Below, in pieces: positions 9,320-19,113 of a stretch of DNA of 54,095 nucleotides. Both the position numbers and the translations under genes were made by a program. The stretch covers positions 1 to 54,095 of the forward strand of contig JAFVGI010000002.1 of the NCBI GenBank assembly GCA_017475005.1. The letters are read 5' to 3'. This DNA comes from Prevotella sp. Its GTDB lineage: Bacteria; Bacteroidota; Bacteroidia; Bacteroidales; Bacteroidaceae. How positions within the stretch are numbered: the first letter of the stretch is position 1; each line of letters begins with the position of its first letter. Under the pieces are notes generated by a model. The model searched no databases. It saw only the letters and a list, made by a program, of their open reading frames with translations, and had not been told where the DNA came from.

Positions 9320-12300
9320 ATGAAAAAAATTACTTCGATTTTTTCGTTAGGTCTGCTTTTGTCTACGAGTCTTCTCTTGGGATCTTGTGGTGAATGCGAA
9401 AGCGGTCCTGGATGCGATGGTTCAGGTGCTTCAAGTGCAACAGTTGAAGAACTAAAACAGAAGGTAGCAGAACAGGCAGATCAGCTTGCTGCACTTTCGT
9501 CAGAAGTCGCTAATGTACCTTACACAATCAGTCAGGATGCTGATGGTAGGATCTGGCTCGAGAATCCTAGTTCAGGTCAGAAGCAGCTTATTACTGCAGG
9601 TCTGAAGGGTCCAAAGGGTGATCCTGGTGCACAAGGTCCTCAGGGTCCTCAAGGTCCTCAGGGTCCTCAAGGTCCTGCCGGAACGACTCCAACAGTATCA
9701 ATTAACGATGCTGGCTATTGGGTAATCAATGGAACAGCTACTACTGTTAAAGCAAAGGGCGAAGACGGTACGACTCCAACAGTATCAATTAACGATGCTG
9801 GCTATTGGGTGATAAATGGAACAGCTACTACTGTTAAAGCAAAGGGCGAAAAAGGTGATCCTGGTGCTGACGGAAAGTCTGGCGTATATGACAATACCAA
9901 TAATGCTGTATATGTGACTTACAAGGATAATATAGGTGCAGAAAAGACCATATATATCCCTGAGGTTAGCCAAGATGATAATAATGTATATATCAAGGTT
10001 GCTGGTACAACTTACACATTGCCAAAGCAAAGTGGCAGCGGTTGTGCATGTACTTGGGCTTTGACTAATAATAATGATGGTACATATACACTTACAAATG
10101 GTAAAACCGGCACTGAAGAAAGTACGGTAACAATACCAGTGTGGGATGATGTTAAGTGGATTAAGGATGTAAAGGTAATAGAAAATCAAGATGGTACGTT
10201 TACAGTCTCAAACAAAGACGGTTCAAATTCTATTACTATACCAGCAGGATCTGATGCAGATGTTAAAGTTGAAAATGGTGTTGCTACTGTAACATCTAAA
10301 GATGGCCAGACTTCTATCAAACTGCAGGAGTTGCAGCCAGTGGTTTCAACTGAAGGCGGATATGTAAAAGTTGTAAATTATAACTTTGCTGGTAATAAGG
10401 TTGACTCAGTATATTTGCCAACTAAGGGTCAACTCGAAACATTGACACAAGAAGTTTACAATATCAGTACTAAACTGGATAGTGTTGCTCAGGCTGGCCA
10501 GGAAATGAAGGAAACTCTTGATTCATTGAGTAAAGCTGTCAGCGATTTGGAGAAGGAGTTGACTGACAAGATAAACGAACTGCTCAATAATGTCTTCAAT
10601 TCTATAGCAAAGTCAATCACTAACATTCAGGTTGAAGAGGTAATGTCAAATGCTATTGGCAGCTATAATGGCGTTCTCTCTAATCTGAAGACCACAAAAC
10701 TGATTGGTTACTATGGTACATTCCAAAATGTAGTAATGTTCCCATCAGATGCTGCTGGAGGGGAACCAATTCCTGCAGGAACTGTATATTCTGATACACT
10801 TGGTACAATCCAGTTGACAGTAAATCCAATCGGAACAGACTTCTCTGGCGTTTCTGTATCACTTGTCAACTCTCTTGGTCAAGAGAGCAGCATAAAGTTG
10901 AGTAATCTTGAGTCTTCTGATAAGTTGCTTAAGACAGGTTTGACTCGTGCTGGTGCTAACGGTCTGTATAAGACAACAGCTACCATTAATGCAGCTGGTC
11001 TTGATGATTCACGAGTTCACATTGCTGTAGACAAGTCTGCTGTCAAGGATGCTGTTACAGCTACATGGAATGATCTGAAGGCTGTATATAATGACCGAAG
11101 TTTAAGTCCTGTTCAGGGAGAAACGCTTAATAAAGTAGCGAATGCTGTATATAATGTAGTAAATGGTATTTCTACAGAGCGTCTTGCTATTAAGACTACT
11201 TATAAAGATTCTGTACAGAATGTAAGTGGTGACTGGGTAAGAACAGAAAAGTCTATCGTTTCTCCTTACGATCTTAGTGGTGTCGCTATTCAGCCATTCG
11301 GCTTCGAGGCTTTCCCACAAGATACGCTTTTCAATAAATTCCAGAAGCTTGATAACAAAGTAAAGAAGGCGATAAAGAAGCTGAATACAAGAATTGCTAA
11401 AAAGATTATTAGAACTATTAATAAGGAGGCAGACTTGAATAATATCGATAAGCAGATTAAGGATCTTCAGATTAAGATTGCGAAGGTTAAGCCAATTCCT
11501 GACTCAATGAAGGTGCTTAAGCAAGTTGTAAGTATTGATACAACTGTTACTGTGAAAGTACCTATTGATAAGACTATAACACTTGATATTAACAAGGATA
11601 TATATATTGATGTACCTGTTGAGGTTACTTATGAATTACCAGGTAATTTCGAGGTTGTTCCTGACCCTACCTCAGCAAGTGGTTACCGAATTACGTATGA
11701 CCCAAAAGCTGATACTGGCAAAGCTTCAACTGTAGTGAAGGATACTATCAATTTTGTTTATACAAAAGATGTAAGAATCCAGCAAGATATCGAAACCAAT
11801 GTCCGCTTCTGGATAGAAAAGGAATTCACTTTTGATATCTCAGACATGGTTGACCAAGTCAATAATGCTTTGGATGTAGTTACTTCTGTTGACGGTCTGT
11901 GCAATAGCGTTCAGAAGATTATTAACAATATCTATAAGTACGAGAACAAGCTTCTTGCTGGTACCTACCTTAATAGAATTTATAAGTTCCTCGATAAGGC
12001 GACTGAATATTCTGCAAAGGGTATCTATAAGTTGTTCCAGCCAGTTCTCTTGATTAACTCTGAGAAGGGCTTCGGCTTCGCAGGTATCCGTGGTGTTCCA
12101 GCAACAGTATCTGGCAAGGTTGAGGTTATACCAACAACTTACTCTAATGGTCTTGTAGCTCCTGTATATAAGAAGTACATTAGTGTCAATGGTAAACCAA
12201 TCAAGGGTTCAAATGGTAAGTATGTTCATAACGATGCTGTATTGGATATAACATCTGCACTTAATCCAGGTGAAAACATTATAGAGTATTATGCTCTTGA

Positions 12301-12349
12301 CTACCATGGAACAGAAAAATATATTGAATACGTTGTTATCAAAGAGTAA
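9320..12349 (+). CDS. Large collagen-like surface lipoprotein
   Basis: A 1009-residue predicted lipoprotein: signal peptide with lipobox LLGSC at about residues 19-24, a short coiled-coil (about 40-70), then a collagen-like stretch of Gly-X-Y triplets (residues 94 to about 123, five GPQ in a row). Two near-identical 29-residue units with the core TVSINDAGYWVING follow, a type seen N-terminally in Bacteroidota surface proteins and PL29-type lyases. A second short G-X-Y run lies near 180, another coiled-coil near 373-430, and a long C-terminal region has no catalytic motif I recognise. It is probably displayed on the cell surface. It starts a four-gene locus of secreted proteins. Confidence 0.8.
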   Translation: MKKITSIFSLGLLLSTSLLLGSCGECESGPGCDGSGASSATVEELKQKVAEQADQLAALSSEVANVPYTISQDADGRIWLENPSSGQKQLITAGLKGPKGDPGAQGPQGPQGPQGPQGPAGTTPTVSINDAGYWVINGTATTVKAKGEDGTTPTVSINDAGYWVINGTATTVKAKGEKGDPGADGKSGVYDNTNNAVYVTYKDNIGAEKTIYIPEVSQDDNNVYIKVAGTTYTLPKQSGSGCACTWALTNNNDGTYTLTNGKTGTEESTVTIPVWDDVKWIKDVKVIENQDGTFTVSNKDGSNSITIPAGSDADVKVENGVATVTSKDGQTSIKLQELQPVVSTEGGYVKVVNYNFAGNKVDSVYLPTKGQLETLTQEVYNISTKLDSVAQAGQEMKETLDSLSKAVSDLEKELTDKINELLNNVFNSIAKSITNIQVEEVMSNAIGSYNGVLSNLKTTKLIGYYGTFQNVVMFPSDAAGGEPIPAGTVYSDTLGTIQLTVNPIGTDFSGVSVSLVNSLGQESSIKLSNLESSDKLLKTGLTRAGANGLYKTTATINAAGLDDSRVHIAVDKSAVKDAVTATWNDLKAVYNDRSLSPVQGETLNKVANAVYNVVNGISTERLAIKTTYKDSVQNVSGDWVRTEKSIVSPYDLSGVAIQPFGFEAFPQDTLFNKFQKLDNKVKKAIKKLNTRIAKKIIRTINKEADLNNIDKQIKDLQIKIAKVKPIPDSMKVLKQVVSIDTTVTVKVPIDKTITLDINKDIYIDVPVEVTYELPGNFEVVPDPTSASGYRITYDPKADTGKASTVVKDTINFVYTKDVRIQQDIETNVRFWIEKEFTFDISDMVDQVNNALDVVTSVDGLCNSVQKIINNIYKYENKLLAGTYLNRIYKFLDKATEYSAKGIYKLFQPVLLINSEKGFGFAGIRGVPATVSGKVEVIPTTYSNGLVAPVYKKYISVNGKPIKGSNGKYVHNDAVLDITSALNPGENIIEYYALDYHGTEKYIEYVVIKE
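9683..9850 (+). repeat. 87-bp tandem duplication in the collagen-like lipoprotein gene
   Basis: Two adjacent copies of an 87-bp unit (starting at 9683 and 9770) are nearly identical at the DNA level and encode the TVSINDAGYWVING module plus a KAKGE linker. The near identity, including synonymous positions, points to recent duplication or ongoing copy-number change. Confidence 0.85.
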
Positions 12350-12845
12350 TTCGGCACCGAATAAATTTCTTATACATCTCTTCGCCCTGGCGTTTTGCTT
12401 GATGCTTACTGGTTGCAATGGTTGCAGCAATAGGCAGTCACAAGGCTCCAGGGCGGAGTCGCCTATAAACCCTCGTGTAGAGGAGGTTGACAAAAAGGTT
12501 GTAGAAGAGGCACGAAAGGATACAGCATTATTCAGGGCAATTTGCAACCAGATAGAAGGCACATGGTATTATGACTTGAATGAAATGCGTGGTGTATCCT
12601 TTAACGTAGGTGGCGGAATGACCAGTATCAATACTGGTGAAATAGCATTTAAAGAATGGAAAGTACTAAAGGGTAAGATATATTTCTACTATCTTGAGGA
12701 ACAGATGCTGACACATGACAGGCATCAGTATCTCGTGGAAGAAGCAGAGATAACGAATCTTACGCCTGATAATCTTACTTTTGTTTTCTTAGGAAAGACA
12801 TACAACTGTCAACGTCCTCCTAAGAAACCATTAATGACAAACTGA
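12306..12845 (+). CDS. Small predicted lipoprotein, function unknown
   Basis: About 179 residues starting at ATG 12306, inside the last codons of the collagen-like gene (44-nt overlap in another frame). A hydrophobic segment ends in a lipobox, LMLTGC, near residue 36, followed by Cys- and Ser-rich residues, then a soluble domain with IEGTWYYDLNEMRG and FNVGGGMTS. The n-region before the hydrophobic core is long, so a TTG about 24 nt further in could be the real start; either way it overlaps its neighbour. I do not recognise the family. The overlap suggests translational coupling to the upstream surface protein. Confidence 0.7.
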   Translation: MEQKNILNTLLSKSNSAPNKFLIHLFALAFCLMLTGCNGCSNRQSQGSRAESPINPRVEEVDKKVVEEARKDTALFRAICNQIEGTWYYDLNEMRGVSFNVGGGMTSINTGEIAFKEWKVLKGKIYFYYLEEQMLTHDRHQYLVEEAEITNLTPDNLTFVFLGKTYNCQRPPKKPLMTN

Positions 12846-12874
12846 AAAATAAAGAAATATCAAAATAGAGAATT

Positions 12875-15800
12875 GTGAAGAGTAAACTGGTATTATACGC
12901 ATTAACCTTTTTCTTCCTCTTTAATATATTTATATGCGCGCACGCGCAGGATATTACTCCAGGATACTATCGTGTTAAGAATGTTGGTTTAGCAACCTAT
13001 GGGGGAACAATATTAAAAAAGACAGGTGTCAAAGAGGATTGTTATGCGTATGTTGCTAATGGAACCTATCATGTGATAACTACCGCAGGCTATGGACAAA
13101 ATATTCCTTCAATGCTATTATGGGCTGGACTTGAAGATGCTATAGTATCTCCACAGACAGTCATATATATTGCAAAGACAGGAGACAATTATAATCTTGA
13201 GGCACAGGGAACAAGCGTGTCACAAATGACAAGCTACAAAATTAATGTTAATACAGTTTCTGGTACTACAGATACATATACACTTTCAACTACAATAAGT
13301 GGGGTAGGTGCATCGTTGTGGGCCTTTGTAAAAAAAACTGGAATATTTGATAAGGATGGGAATAATGCATACCCATCGAATTACATAGCAACGACAAGTC
13401 CTCAGCCAGAGAATAGTGCAATAGAGGCATACAGACAATGGAAGATTGTGCCTATATCTGCATCTTCAGACAATTATGTTGCAGTAAAAGCTTGTCTAAA
13501 AGTGAAAGATGAGGAGGATGAGACCAGGTATAAGTATTATGCGCCTTATTATGCCTCTTATCCGTTTAGGTTGGTGTCACCAGGGATGAAGGCATATTAT
13601 GTCAGCAGTATTACTGATAAGAAATATACTCTTCAGGAAATTACAAGCGAGGTTATTCCTGGTGCTACACCAGTAATAATAGAGTGTCCTTCCGATAATC
13701 CCGCAGATTGCAAGATAGAGCCTCTCCAAGGCAAATTTGGAAGCATAAGTGACAATAAACTGAAAGGTGTATATTTCTGTAATCTTGAAATGTCACCAGT
13801 TGATTATCCAGATTGTCGTACTGAATTTAAAGCTGCCTCAATGAGGGTTTGGGCTGTTAAGGACGATAAATTAGTTCTGACAAATACAACAGAAAGGGTA
13901 ATCTATAATACAATGTACAGCGGATTCTCTGGGTATTGGCTTCGTCCAAACGAGTCATATCTTGCTGATGTTCCTTCTACTGCTGCAGCAGAATTGGTTG
14001 CTGCTGGTAAGGCAACGACTATCAGCTTTGATACCGATGGTGGAACAGAGATAGGGGATATTAGTGGTGGTGAAGGTGAGCCTGTTACTGCTCCTGCTAG
14101 TCCTACAAAAACTGGTTATACATTTACTGGATGGAATCCTGCATTACCACAAGTATTCCCTGAAGAGGACTTGACTGTAACGGCCCAGTGGCAGATAAAC
14201 AAGCATACCTTGACCTACTATGTAGATAACGAGGTATATAAGACGATAGAGGAAGTAGAGTACGATACCCCAATAATTCCAGAAAAAGAGCCTGGAAAGG
14301 AAGGCTATACATTCTCTGGTTGGAGTACGATACCTTCAACGATGCCAGACAATGATGTCAACGTGACAGGTACATTCTCCATCAACCAATACACCATAAC
14401 ATTTAATTCTAATGGCGGTTCTGCTGTTAATCCGATTAAGCAGGATTATCAGAGTGTAATTGCTAAACCAAACGATCCTATCAGGGAGGGATATACTTTC
14501 CTTGGTTGGAATCCAGCGTTGCCGGATAAGATGCCATTGGGTGGTTTCTCTACTACGGCACAGTGGAAGATAAACCAATATACCATTACCTTTGATACCG
14601 ATGGCGGTTCAGAGGTTAAGCCTATTACTCAGGATTATGGTACAGCCGTTACTGCTCCTGCTAATCCTACAAAAGAAGGTTTTGTCTTTGCTGGTTGGGA
14701 TAAGAAAATTCCAGGCACTATGCCTGCCGAGAATATTACCATTAAGGCGCTTTGGGACAAGTTATATACTCTCACCTTTGATACTGATGGAGGCAGCGAT
14801 GTTGCATCAATTACTGCTGTCAGCGGTACAACAATCGTGAAGCCAGATGATCCTACTAAGACAGGTTACACCTTTAATGGATGGACTCCTTCTGTTCCTT
14901 ACGTAATGCCGGAAGGGGATATGACCGTTAAAGCTACTTGGTTGATAAATAAGCATAAGGTAACGTTCAAGAACTATAATGGTGATACGTGGCAAGAGGA
15001 GATTCTGGATTATGGAGCAGAGATAAAACTTCCTGAGACAAACCCGACCAAGGAGGGTGGTGTATTCAAGAACTGGAGTCCTACACCTGCAAAAACGGTT
15101 CCAGATGAAGATGTCGTATATACTGCTACATTTGATGACTCAGAATATACCATAACTTTCGATACTGATGGTGGATTGCCTGTTCCAAGTCCTATAACAG
15201 AATTCTATAACAGGGACATTACCGACCGTACCAAGGATATTCAAAATCCGCAAAAGGAAGGTTACACATTCCAGAAATGGGAACCTGCAATACCTTCTGT
15301 TATCACAGGTGACTTAACCATCAAGGCTATTTGGGAAGCAAACAAATATACCATCACCTTTGATACTGATGGCGGTTCAGAGGTTAATCCTATCACTCAG
15401 GAATATCTGAGCGCAATTACTAAACCAGACGATCCTATCAAGGAAGGTAACACCTTCTTGGGTTGGGATCCTGCGCTACCGGATAAGATGCCTTTGAACG
15501 GGCTTTCAGTAACGGCCCGGTGGCTGATAAACAAGCACACTCTGACCTACTATGTAGATGGTAAGGAATACAAGAAGTTTGAGAATGTAGAATATAACAC
15601 AGCTATCACTCCTGAGGCGGAGCCTAAGAAGGACGGCTATACATTCTCTGGTTGGAGTACGATACCTTCAACGATGCCAGACAATGATGTCAACGTGGCA
15701 GGTACGTTCTCTATCAACCAATACACCATAACCTTCAATTCTAATGGCGGTTCTGCTGTTAATCCGATTAAGCAGGATTATCAGAGTGTAATTGCTAAAC

Positions 15801-17326
15801 CAGACGATCCTATCAGGGAGGGATATACTTTCCTTGGTTGGGATCCTGCATTGCCGGAGAAGATGCCATTGGGTGGTTTCTCTACTACGGCCCAGTGGCA
15901 GATAAACAAGCATACCTTGACCTACCGTGTAGATAACGAGGTATATAAGACGATAGAGGAAGTAGAGTACGATACCCCAATAATTCCAGAAAAAGAGCCT
16001 GGAAAGGAAGGCTATACATTCTCTGGTTGGAGTACGATACCTTCAACGATGCCAGACAGAGATGTTACTATCTCTGGAACGTTCGCGATTAACAAGCACA
16101 CTGTCACCTTTGATACTGATGGTGGTTCGGAAGTCGCTGACATCACTCAGGATTATGGTACGAAGATAAAGGTGGATGCCCCAACAAAGAAAGATTATGA
16201 CTTCGTTGGTTGGAGTCCTGCACTTCCTGAGACAATGCCTGATGAAGATTTGCAGTTGAAGGCTCTTTGGGGTCCGAAGACTGTAGAGGTGACCTATCCT
16301 CTCAATGAGAATTGGACATGGGTGTCATTCTTTATGATTAATGAAGATATGAGTACTTTTGATAAAGTGTTATCTTCATTAAAGTGGACTTCTGCTGACG
16401 AGATAAAGGGCGCTGATGCATGGGCTATCTATTCTGCTAAGAAGAAAAAGTGGGTTGGAACAATGGATGGTTTTATGGAACTGTCAATGTATAAGATTCA
16501 CTCTTCTTATTCAGGTCAGGAATTGAAACTGAATGGTAGCTACATTAACTCAAAGGCTGACCATAAGGTTGGTGTAGAAAAGGGTTGGAACTATCTCCCT
16601 TATCTGTCTCTTAGCACTTTGCCGATAAGTGAGGCTCTGCAGGATTATGTTGCTTCGGAAGGCGATATTCTTAAGTATCAGGCACAAAGTGCTTTCTATA
16701 GCGGAGGCAAGTGGCAATCTACAGATGGTTTGAATTCTATGGAACCAGGTAAGGGCTACATGCTATATCGAAGTGCAGACGATAAGGTAGAATTCACATA
16801 TCCTATTGCTCTTGTAGAAAATTCGAACAACTCTCGTGTAATGAGGTTTGATAATAATGCTCAACGCTTCTCTTCAAACATGAATGTGTTTGCTACAGTA
16901 GAAGGTGTTATAGCTGTTCCTGGTGATTCTATCGTAGCATTTGCTGTCGATGGTGTTCGTGGTGGTGCAACGATAGATGATGAGGGTAAGGCTTGTCTTA
17001 CTATTATTGGTGACAACAATACTGATATCTATCTTGCCTTGATGCATAACAACACAGTTGTTGCATCTGCTAAGGCTCCTATCAGTTATGCAAGTGATGA
17101 TATAGTCGGCACCTATGCTAACCCTACTGCTATTGAATTTGTAGAAGGCTCGGAAGCATGGGGCGGTGACTATAATATTGTTGCTATATACACTATGGAT
17201 GGTAAGCATCTACCATCAACAGATATCAAAACACTTACAACAGGATTATACATTATAAAGTATGAAACATTATCTGATAATAATAGCAATACTGGCGGTT
17301 GTCGTGTCTTTCGTGTCGTGCGGTAG
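12875..17326 (+). CDS. Large secreted protein with twelve InlB/Listeria-Bacteroides-type repeats
   Basis: A 1483-residue protein starting at GTG 12875. Residues 1-25 form a signal peptide ending AHAQ. Residues 26 to about 380 are an N-terminal domain of unknown type. From about 382 to 1132 there are twelve repeats of 60-70 residues with the cores YTITFDTDGGSEV, GYTFxGW and MPxxDxTVxAxW, the List_Bact_rpt (Flg_new, InlB B-repeat) family. The last 350 residues include a beta-sandwich-like segment and an end resembling a T9SS sorting tail (AIYTMDGKHL...GLYIIKY), though it continues 18 residues beyond the usual stopping point. A cell-surface or adhesin role is inferred. Confidence 0.82.
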   Translation: MKSKLVLYALTFFFLFNIFICAHAQDITPGYYRVKNVGLATYGGTILKKTGVKEDCYAYVANGTYHVITTAGYGQNIPSMLLWAGLEDAIVSPQTVIYIAKTGDNYNLEAQGTSVSQMTSYKINVNTVSGTTDTYTLSTTISGVGASLWAFVKKTGIFDKDGNNAYPSNYIATTSPQPENSAIEAYRQWKIVPISASSDNYVAVKACLKVKDEEDETRYKYYAPYYASYPFRLVSPGMKAYYVSSITDKKYTLQEITSEVIPGATPVIIECPSDNPADCKIEPLQGKFGSISDNKLKGVYFCNLEMSPVDYPDCRTEFKAASMRVWAVKDDKLVLTNTTERVIYNTMYSGFSGYWLRPNESYLADVPSTAAAELVAAGKATTISFDTDGGTEIGDISGGEGEPVTAPASPTKTGYTFTGWNPALPQVFPEEDLTVTAQWQINKHTLTYYVDNEVYKTIEEVEYDTPIIPEKEPGKEGYTFSGWSTIPSTMPDNDVNVTGTFSINQYTITFNSNGGSAVNPIKQDYQSVIAKPNDPIREGYTFLGWNPALPDKMPLGGFSTTAQWKINQYTITFDTDGGSEVKPITQDYGTAVTAPANPTKEGFVFAGWDKKIPGTMPAENITIKALWDKLYTLTFDTDGGSDVASITAVSGTTIVKPDDPTKTGYTFNGWTPSVPYVMPEGDMTVKATWLINKHKVTFKNYNGDTWQEEILDYGAEIKLPETNPTKEGGVFKNWSPTPAKTVPDEDVVYTATFDDSEYTITFDTDGGLPVPSPITEFYNRDITDRTKDIQNPQKEGYTFQKWEPAIPSVITGDLTIKAIWEANKYTITFDTDGGSEVNPITQEYLSAITKPDDPIKEGNTFLGWDPALPDKMPLNGLSVTARWLINKHTLTYYVDGKEYKKFENVEYNTAITPEAEPKKDGYTFSGWSTIPSTMPDNDVNVAGTFSINQYTITFNSNGGSAVNPIKQDYQSVIAKPDDPIREGYTFLGWDPALPEKMPLGGFSTTAQWQINKHTLTYRVDNEVYKTIEEVEYDTPIIPEKEPGKEGYTFSGWSTIPSTMPDRDVTISGTFAINKHTVTFDTDGGSEVADITQDYGTKIKVDAPTKKDYDFVGWSPALPETMPDEDLQLKALWGPKTVEVTYPLNENWTWVSFFMINEDMSTFDKVLSSLKWTSADEIKGADAWAIYSAKKKKWVGTMDGFMELSMYKIHSSYSGQELKLNGSYINSKADHKVGVEKGWNYLPYLSLSTLPISEALQDYVASEGDILKYQAQSAFYSGGKWQSTDGLNSMEPGKGYMLYRSADDKVEFTYPIALVENSNNSRVMRFDNNAQRFSSNMNVFATVEGVIAVPGDSIVAFAVDGVRGGATIDDEGKACLTIIGDNNTDIYLALMHNNTVVASAKAPISYASDDIVGTYANPTAIEFVEGSEAWGGDYNIVAIYTMDGKHLPSTDIKTLTTGLYIIKYETLSDNNSNTGGCRVFRVVR
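14193..16080 (+). repeat. Near-identical DNA blocks within the repeat protein gene
   Basis: Repeats 2-3 (about 14193-14560) recur as repeats 10 and 11 (about 15711-16057) with almost no DNA differences, and a 60-bp core encoding GYTFSGWSTIPSTMPD occurs three times (near 14303, 15639 and 16009). Other repeats in the same gene are far more diverged. This pattern indicates recent unequal crossing-over or gene conversion. Confidence 0.85.
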
Positions 17327-17726
17327 TTCTGGCGATGACGAGATACCTACCTATGTAGAACCGACATATACGCAACATCAAGCTCCACAGTGGAATAATG
17401 TTGTCAATGCAGAGAAACCCAACGAGAAGTATCCGACTGATTTGACTGCATATATTCAGTTACCTGATTCTATCAAAGCATATGCTTCAAATGCAGACGA
17501 ATTAGCTGCCTTCTGTGGCGACGAATGTCGTGGTGATGGCACACTGATGGATGGTGTCTGGTGCATTAGAATTTGGGGTAAAGTTGGAGATAATATAACT
17601 CTTAAATACTATTGTGCAACGAATAAGTATATGTACCATTCAACAGAATCTATAGTGCTAAAGGATGATGAGCACTTAGGTACCTATGATGAACCTCGAA
17701 CGGTATATTTTATCGTAGATAAATGA
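17262..17726 (+). CDS. Small lipoprotein sharing a domain with the upstream repeat protein
   Basis: A 154-residue lipoprotein (lipobox VSFVSC near residue 20) whose start lies 65 nt inside the preceding gene, in a different frame. Its soluble part runs DELAAFCGDECRGDG, then IWGKVGDNITLKYY, then GTYDEPRTVYF. This parallels a C-terminal segment of the 1483-residue protein (SIVAFAVDGVRGGA, IIGDNNTDIYLAL, GTYANPTAIEF), so the two appear to share a domain. I do not recognise the family. The overlap and shared domain suggest a functional partner on the surface. Confidence 0.72.
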   Translation: MKHYLIIIAILAVVVSFVSCGSSGDDEIPTYVEPTYTQHQAPQWNNVVNAEKPNEKYPTDLTAYIQLPDSIKAYASNADELAAFCGDECRGDGTLMDGVWCIRIWGKVGDNITLKYYCATNKYMYHSTESIVLKDDEHLGTYDEPRTVYFIVDK

Positions 17727-17727
17727 T

Positions 17728-17763
17728 AAGAAAAGCGGCATCCATCAGGACGCCGCTTTTCTT
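17728..17763. terminator. Bidirectional intrinsic terminator
   Basis: A perfect 12-bp stem, AAGAAAAGCGGC (17728-17739) with its complement (17752-17763), closes a 12-nt loop and has A/T-rich flanks on both sides. It separates the plus-strand lipoprotein gene from the minus-strand outer-membrane protein gene and can serve both. Confidence 0.85.
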
Positions 17764-17799
17764 ATGGTCAATTGTCAATTCTCAATTCTCAATTCTCAC

Positions 17800-19113
17800 C
17801 TACCAAAGTCTTTGTGCTATGCGGATGCTTATTTCCGGCATTACTGGCAGGAGTTTTACTAGCTTTACGTATCTGTCAACAGAACCAGGCATGTCTTTGG
17901 CGTCTTTGACAAGGTTGACTGTGCTGTGAACGGGATTGCCGGCAGCATCTTGTCCCAGAGGTACTTTTACGTCTATTGCAGGAGTGCCTCCCCATATTGT
18001 TATGCCAGCATCAATGCCAAGAGTAGTGCGTCTGTCTTTGGTAATTGGAACAGAATATCCGACTCCGATATATGGCTTGAACTTCCACCATCCTCTACCT
18101 GATACAGATACCTGATTGTTCTCGTCAGGAGATATTCGTATCGGATCACCAGCCTTGTGCATCAGTTCGCCTTTGTGGTAACGAATGCCTCCTTTTACTA
18201 TAGGTCTGCCTTTCTCGTCAGTTTGATATCTTACCTCTCGGTAAATGGGATTTCCCTGTTTGTCTGTTCCGATTTCTTCATTGTATGGGTTGTCCAATTC
18301 TGCAGAATAGTCATAATAGATATCTTCCTTCGCTACGATATCGTGAGAGTAGTGTCCGATAGAAACATTGAAGGCATTCTCGGAATATACTGTGTTCTCT
18401 ACTTCACTTCCATGAAGGTCATCCCAATTCTTTACCTTTTTGTTGGTACTTCCCCAATCGCGGAGTTCCTTGTTGGTATTCTCAAAAGAAATACCTTCAG
18501 GTAAGCTGATACCCATTCCTTCTGCATCTATGATACTTGCTGATTTGTCAGACAAGGCCTTTTTGTAGAGAGAGTTCAGGGCTCCTATGGCTGTCATGTT
18601 TCGCATGCTGTATGGAGAAACAGCGGCTGCTATGAAGTCGGTATTGCCATAGTAGAATCCTACAGTAACATGAAAGTTCTTGTTCTTCTTTATTGGGAAG
18701 ATATCTACGAGGCATTTGAAATTGCTCATGCTGACATCGCCTTCCATTTTGACACTCAGCTCAGGCCGTGTGCCAAGGATGCCCTGCATCTCGTCAGCAA
18801 TCTTGTTGAATTTATTTCCTTGTATCTCTTTTGGCAGGTTTTCTGCTACCTCAATTCCGAAGGTAGGGTCGAAGTGGAAGTATGGCATCCAAGTGCCTCC
18901 CACACGAAGTTGTGCCCATTCGCTCATTGGGAAAGCGACATCGAAGCCCAAGCCGCTGGTTCCTATTGTTCCTGCTACATCAATGTGGTTGAACCACTTT
19001 CTGTCACTAACGCTTTGGTTGGTAAGGAATCTATGGAATTTACCCTCCGCCATCGCTGGGGTGGTGGCAAGCAGCATACATGATATGAGGGATATGATGT
19101 GTTTCTTTACCAT
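17800..19113 (-). CDS. Predicted outer-membrane protein, paralogue of its upstream neighbour
   Basis: A 437-residue protein with a signal peptide ending TPAMAEG and features of an outer-membrane beta-barrel: alternating strands, KPYIGVGYSVPITKDRRTTLGIDAGITIWGG-like turns, and a C-terminal Trp after ISIRIAQRL. Sequence blocks such as FNHIDVAGTIGTSGLGFDVAFP are shared with the gene just upstream, so the two are paralogues. The genes overlap by 7 nt and are probably cotranscribed. No functional family is recognised. This copy has a longer central extracellular-looking segment than its partner. Confidence 0.75.
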   Translation of the reverse strand: MVKKHIISLISCMLLATTPAMAEGKFHRFLTNQSVSDRKWFNHIDVAGTIGTSGLGFDVAFPMSEWAQLRVGGTWMPYFHFDPTFGIEVAENLPKEIQGNKFNKIADEMQGILGTRPELSVKMEGDVSMSNFKCLVDIFPIKKNKNFHVTVGFYYGNTDFIAAAVSPYSMRNMTAIGALNSLYKKALSDKSASIIDAEGMGISLPEGISFENTNKELRDWGSTNKKVKNWDDLHGSEVENTVYSENAFNVSIGHYSHDIVAKEDIYYDYSAELDNPYNEEIGTDKQGNPIYREVRYQTDEKGRPIVKGGIRYHKGELMHKAGDPIRISPDENNQVSVSGRGWWKFKPYIGVGYSVPITKDRRTTLGIDAGITIWGGTPAIDVKVPLGQDAAGNPVHSTVNLVKDAKDMPGSVDRYVKLVKLLPVMPEISIRIAQRLW

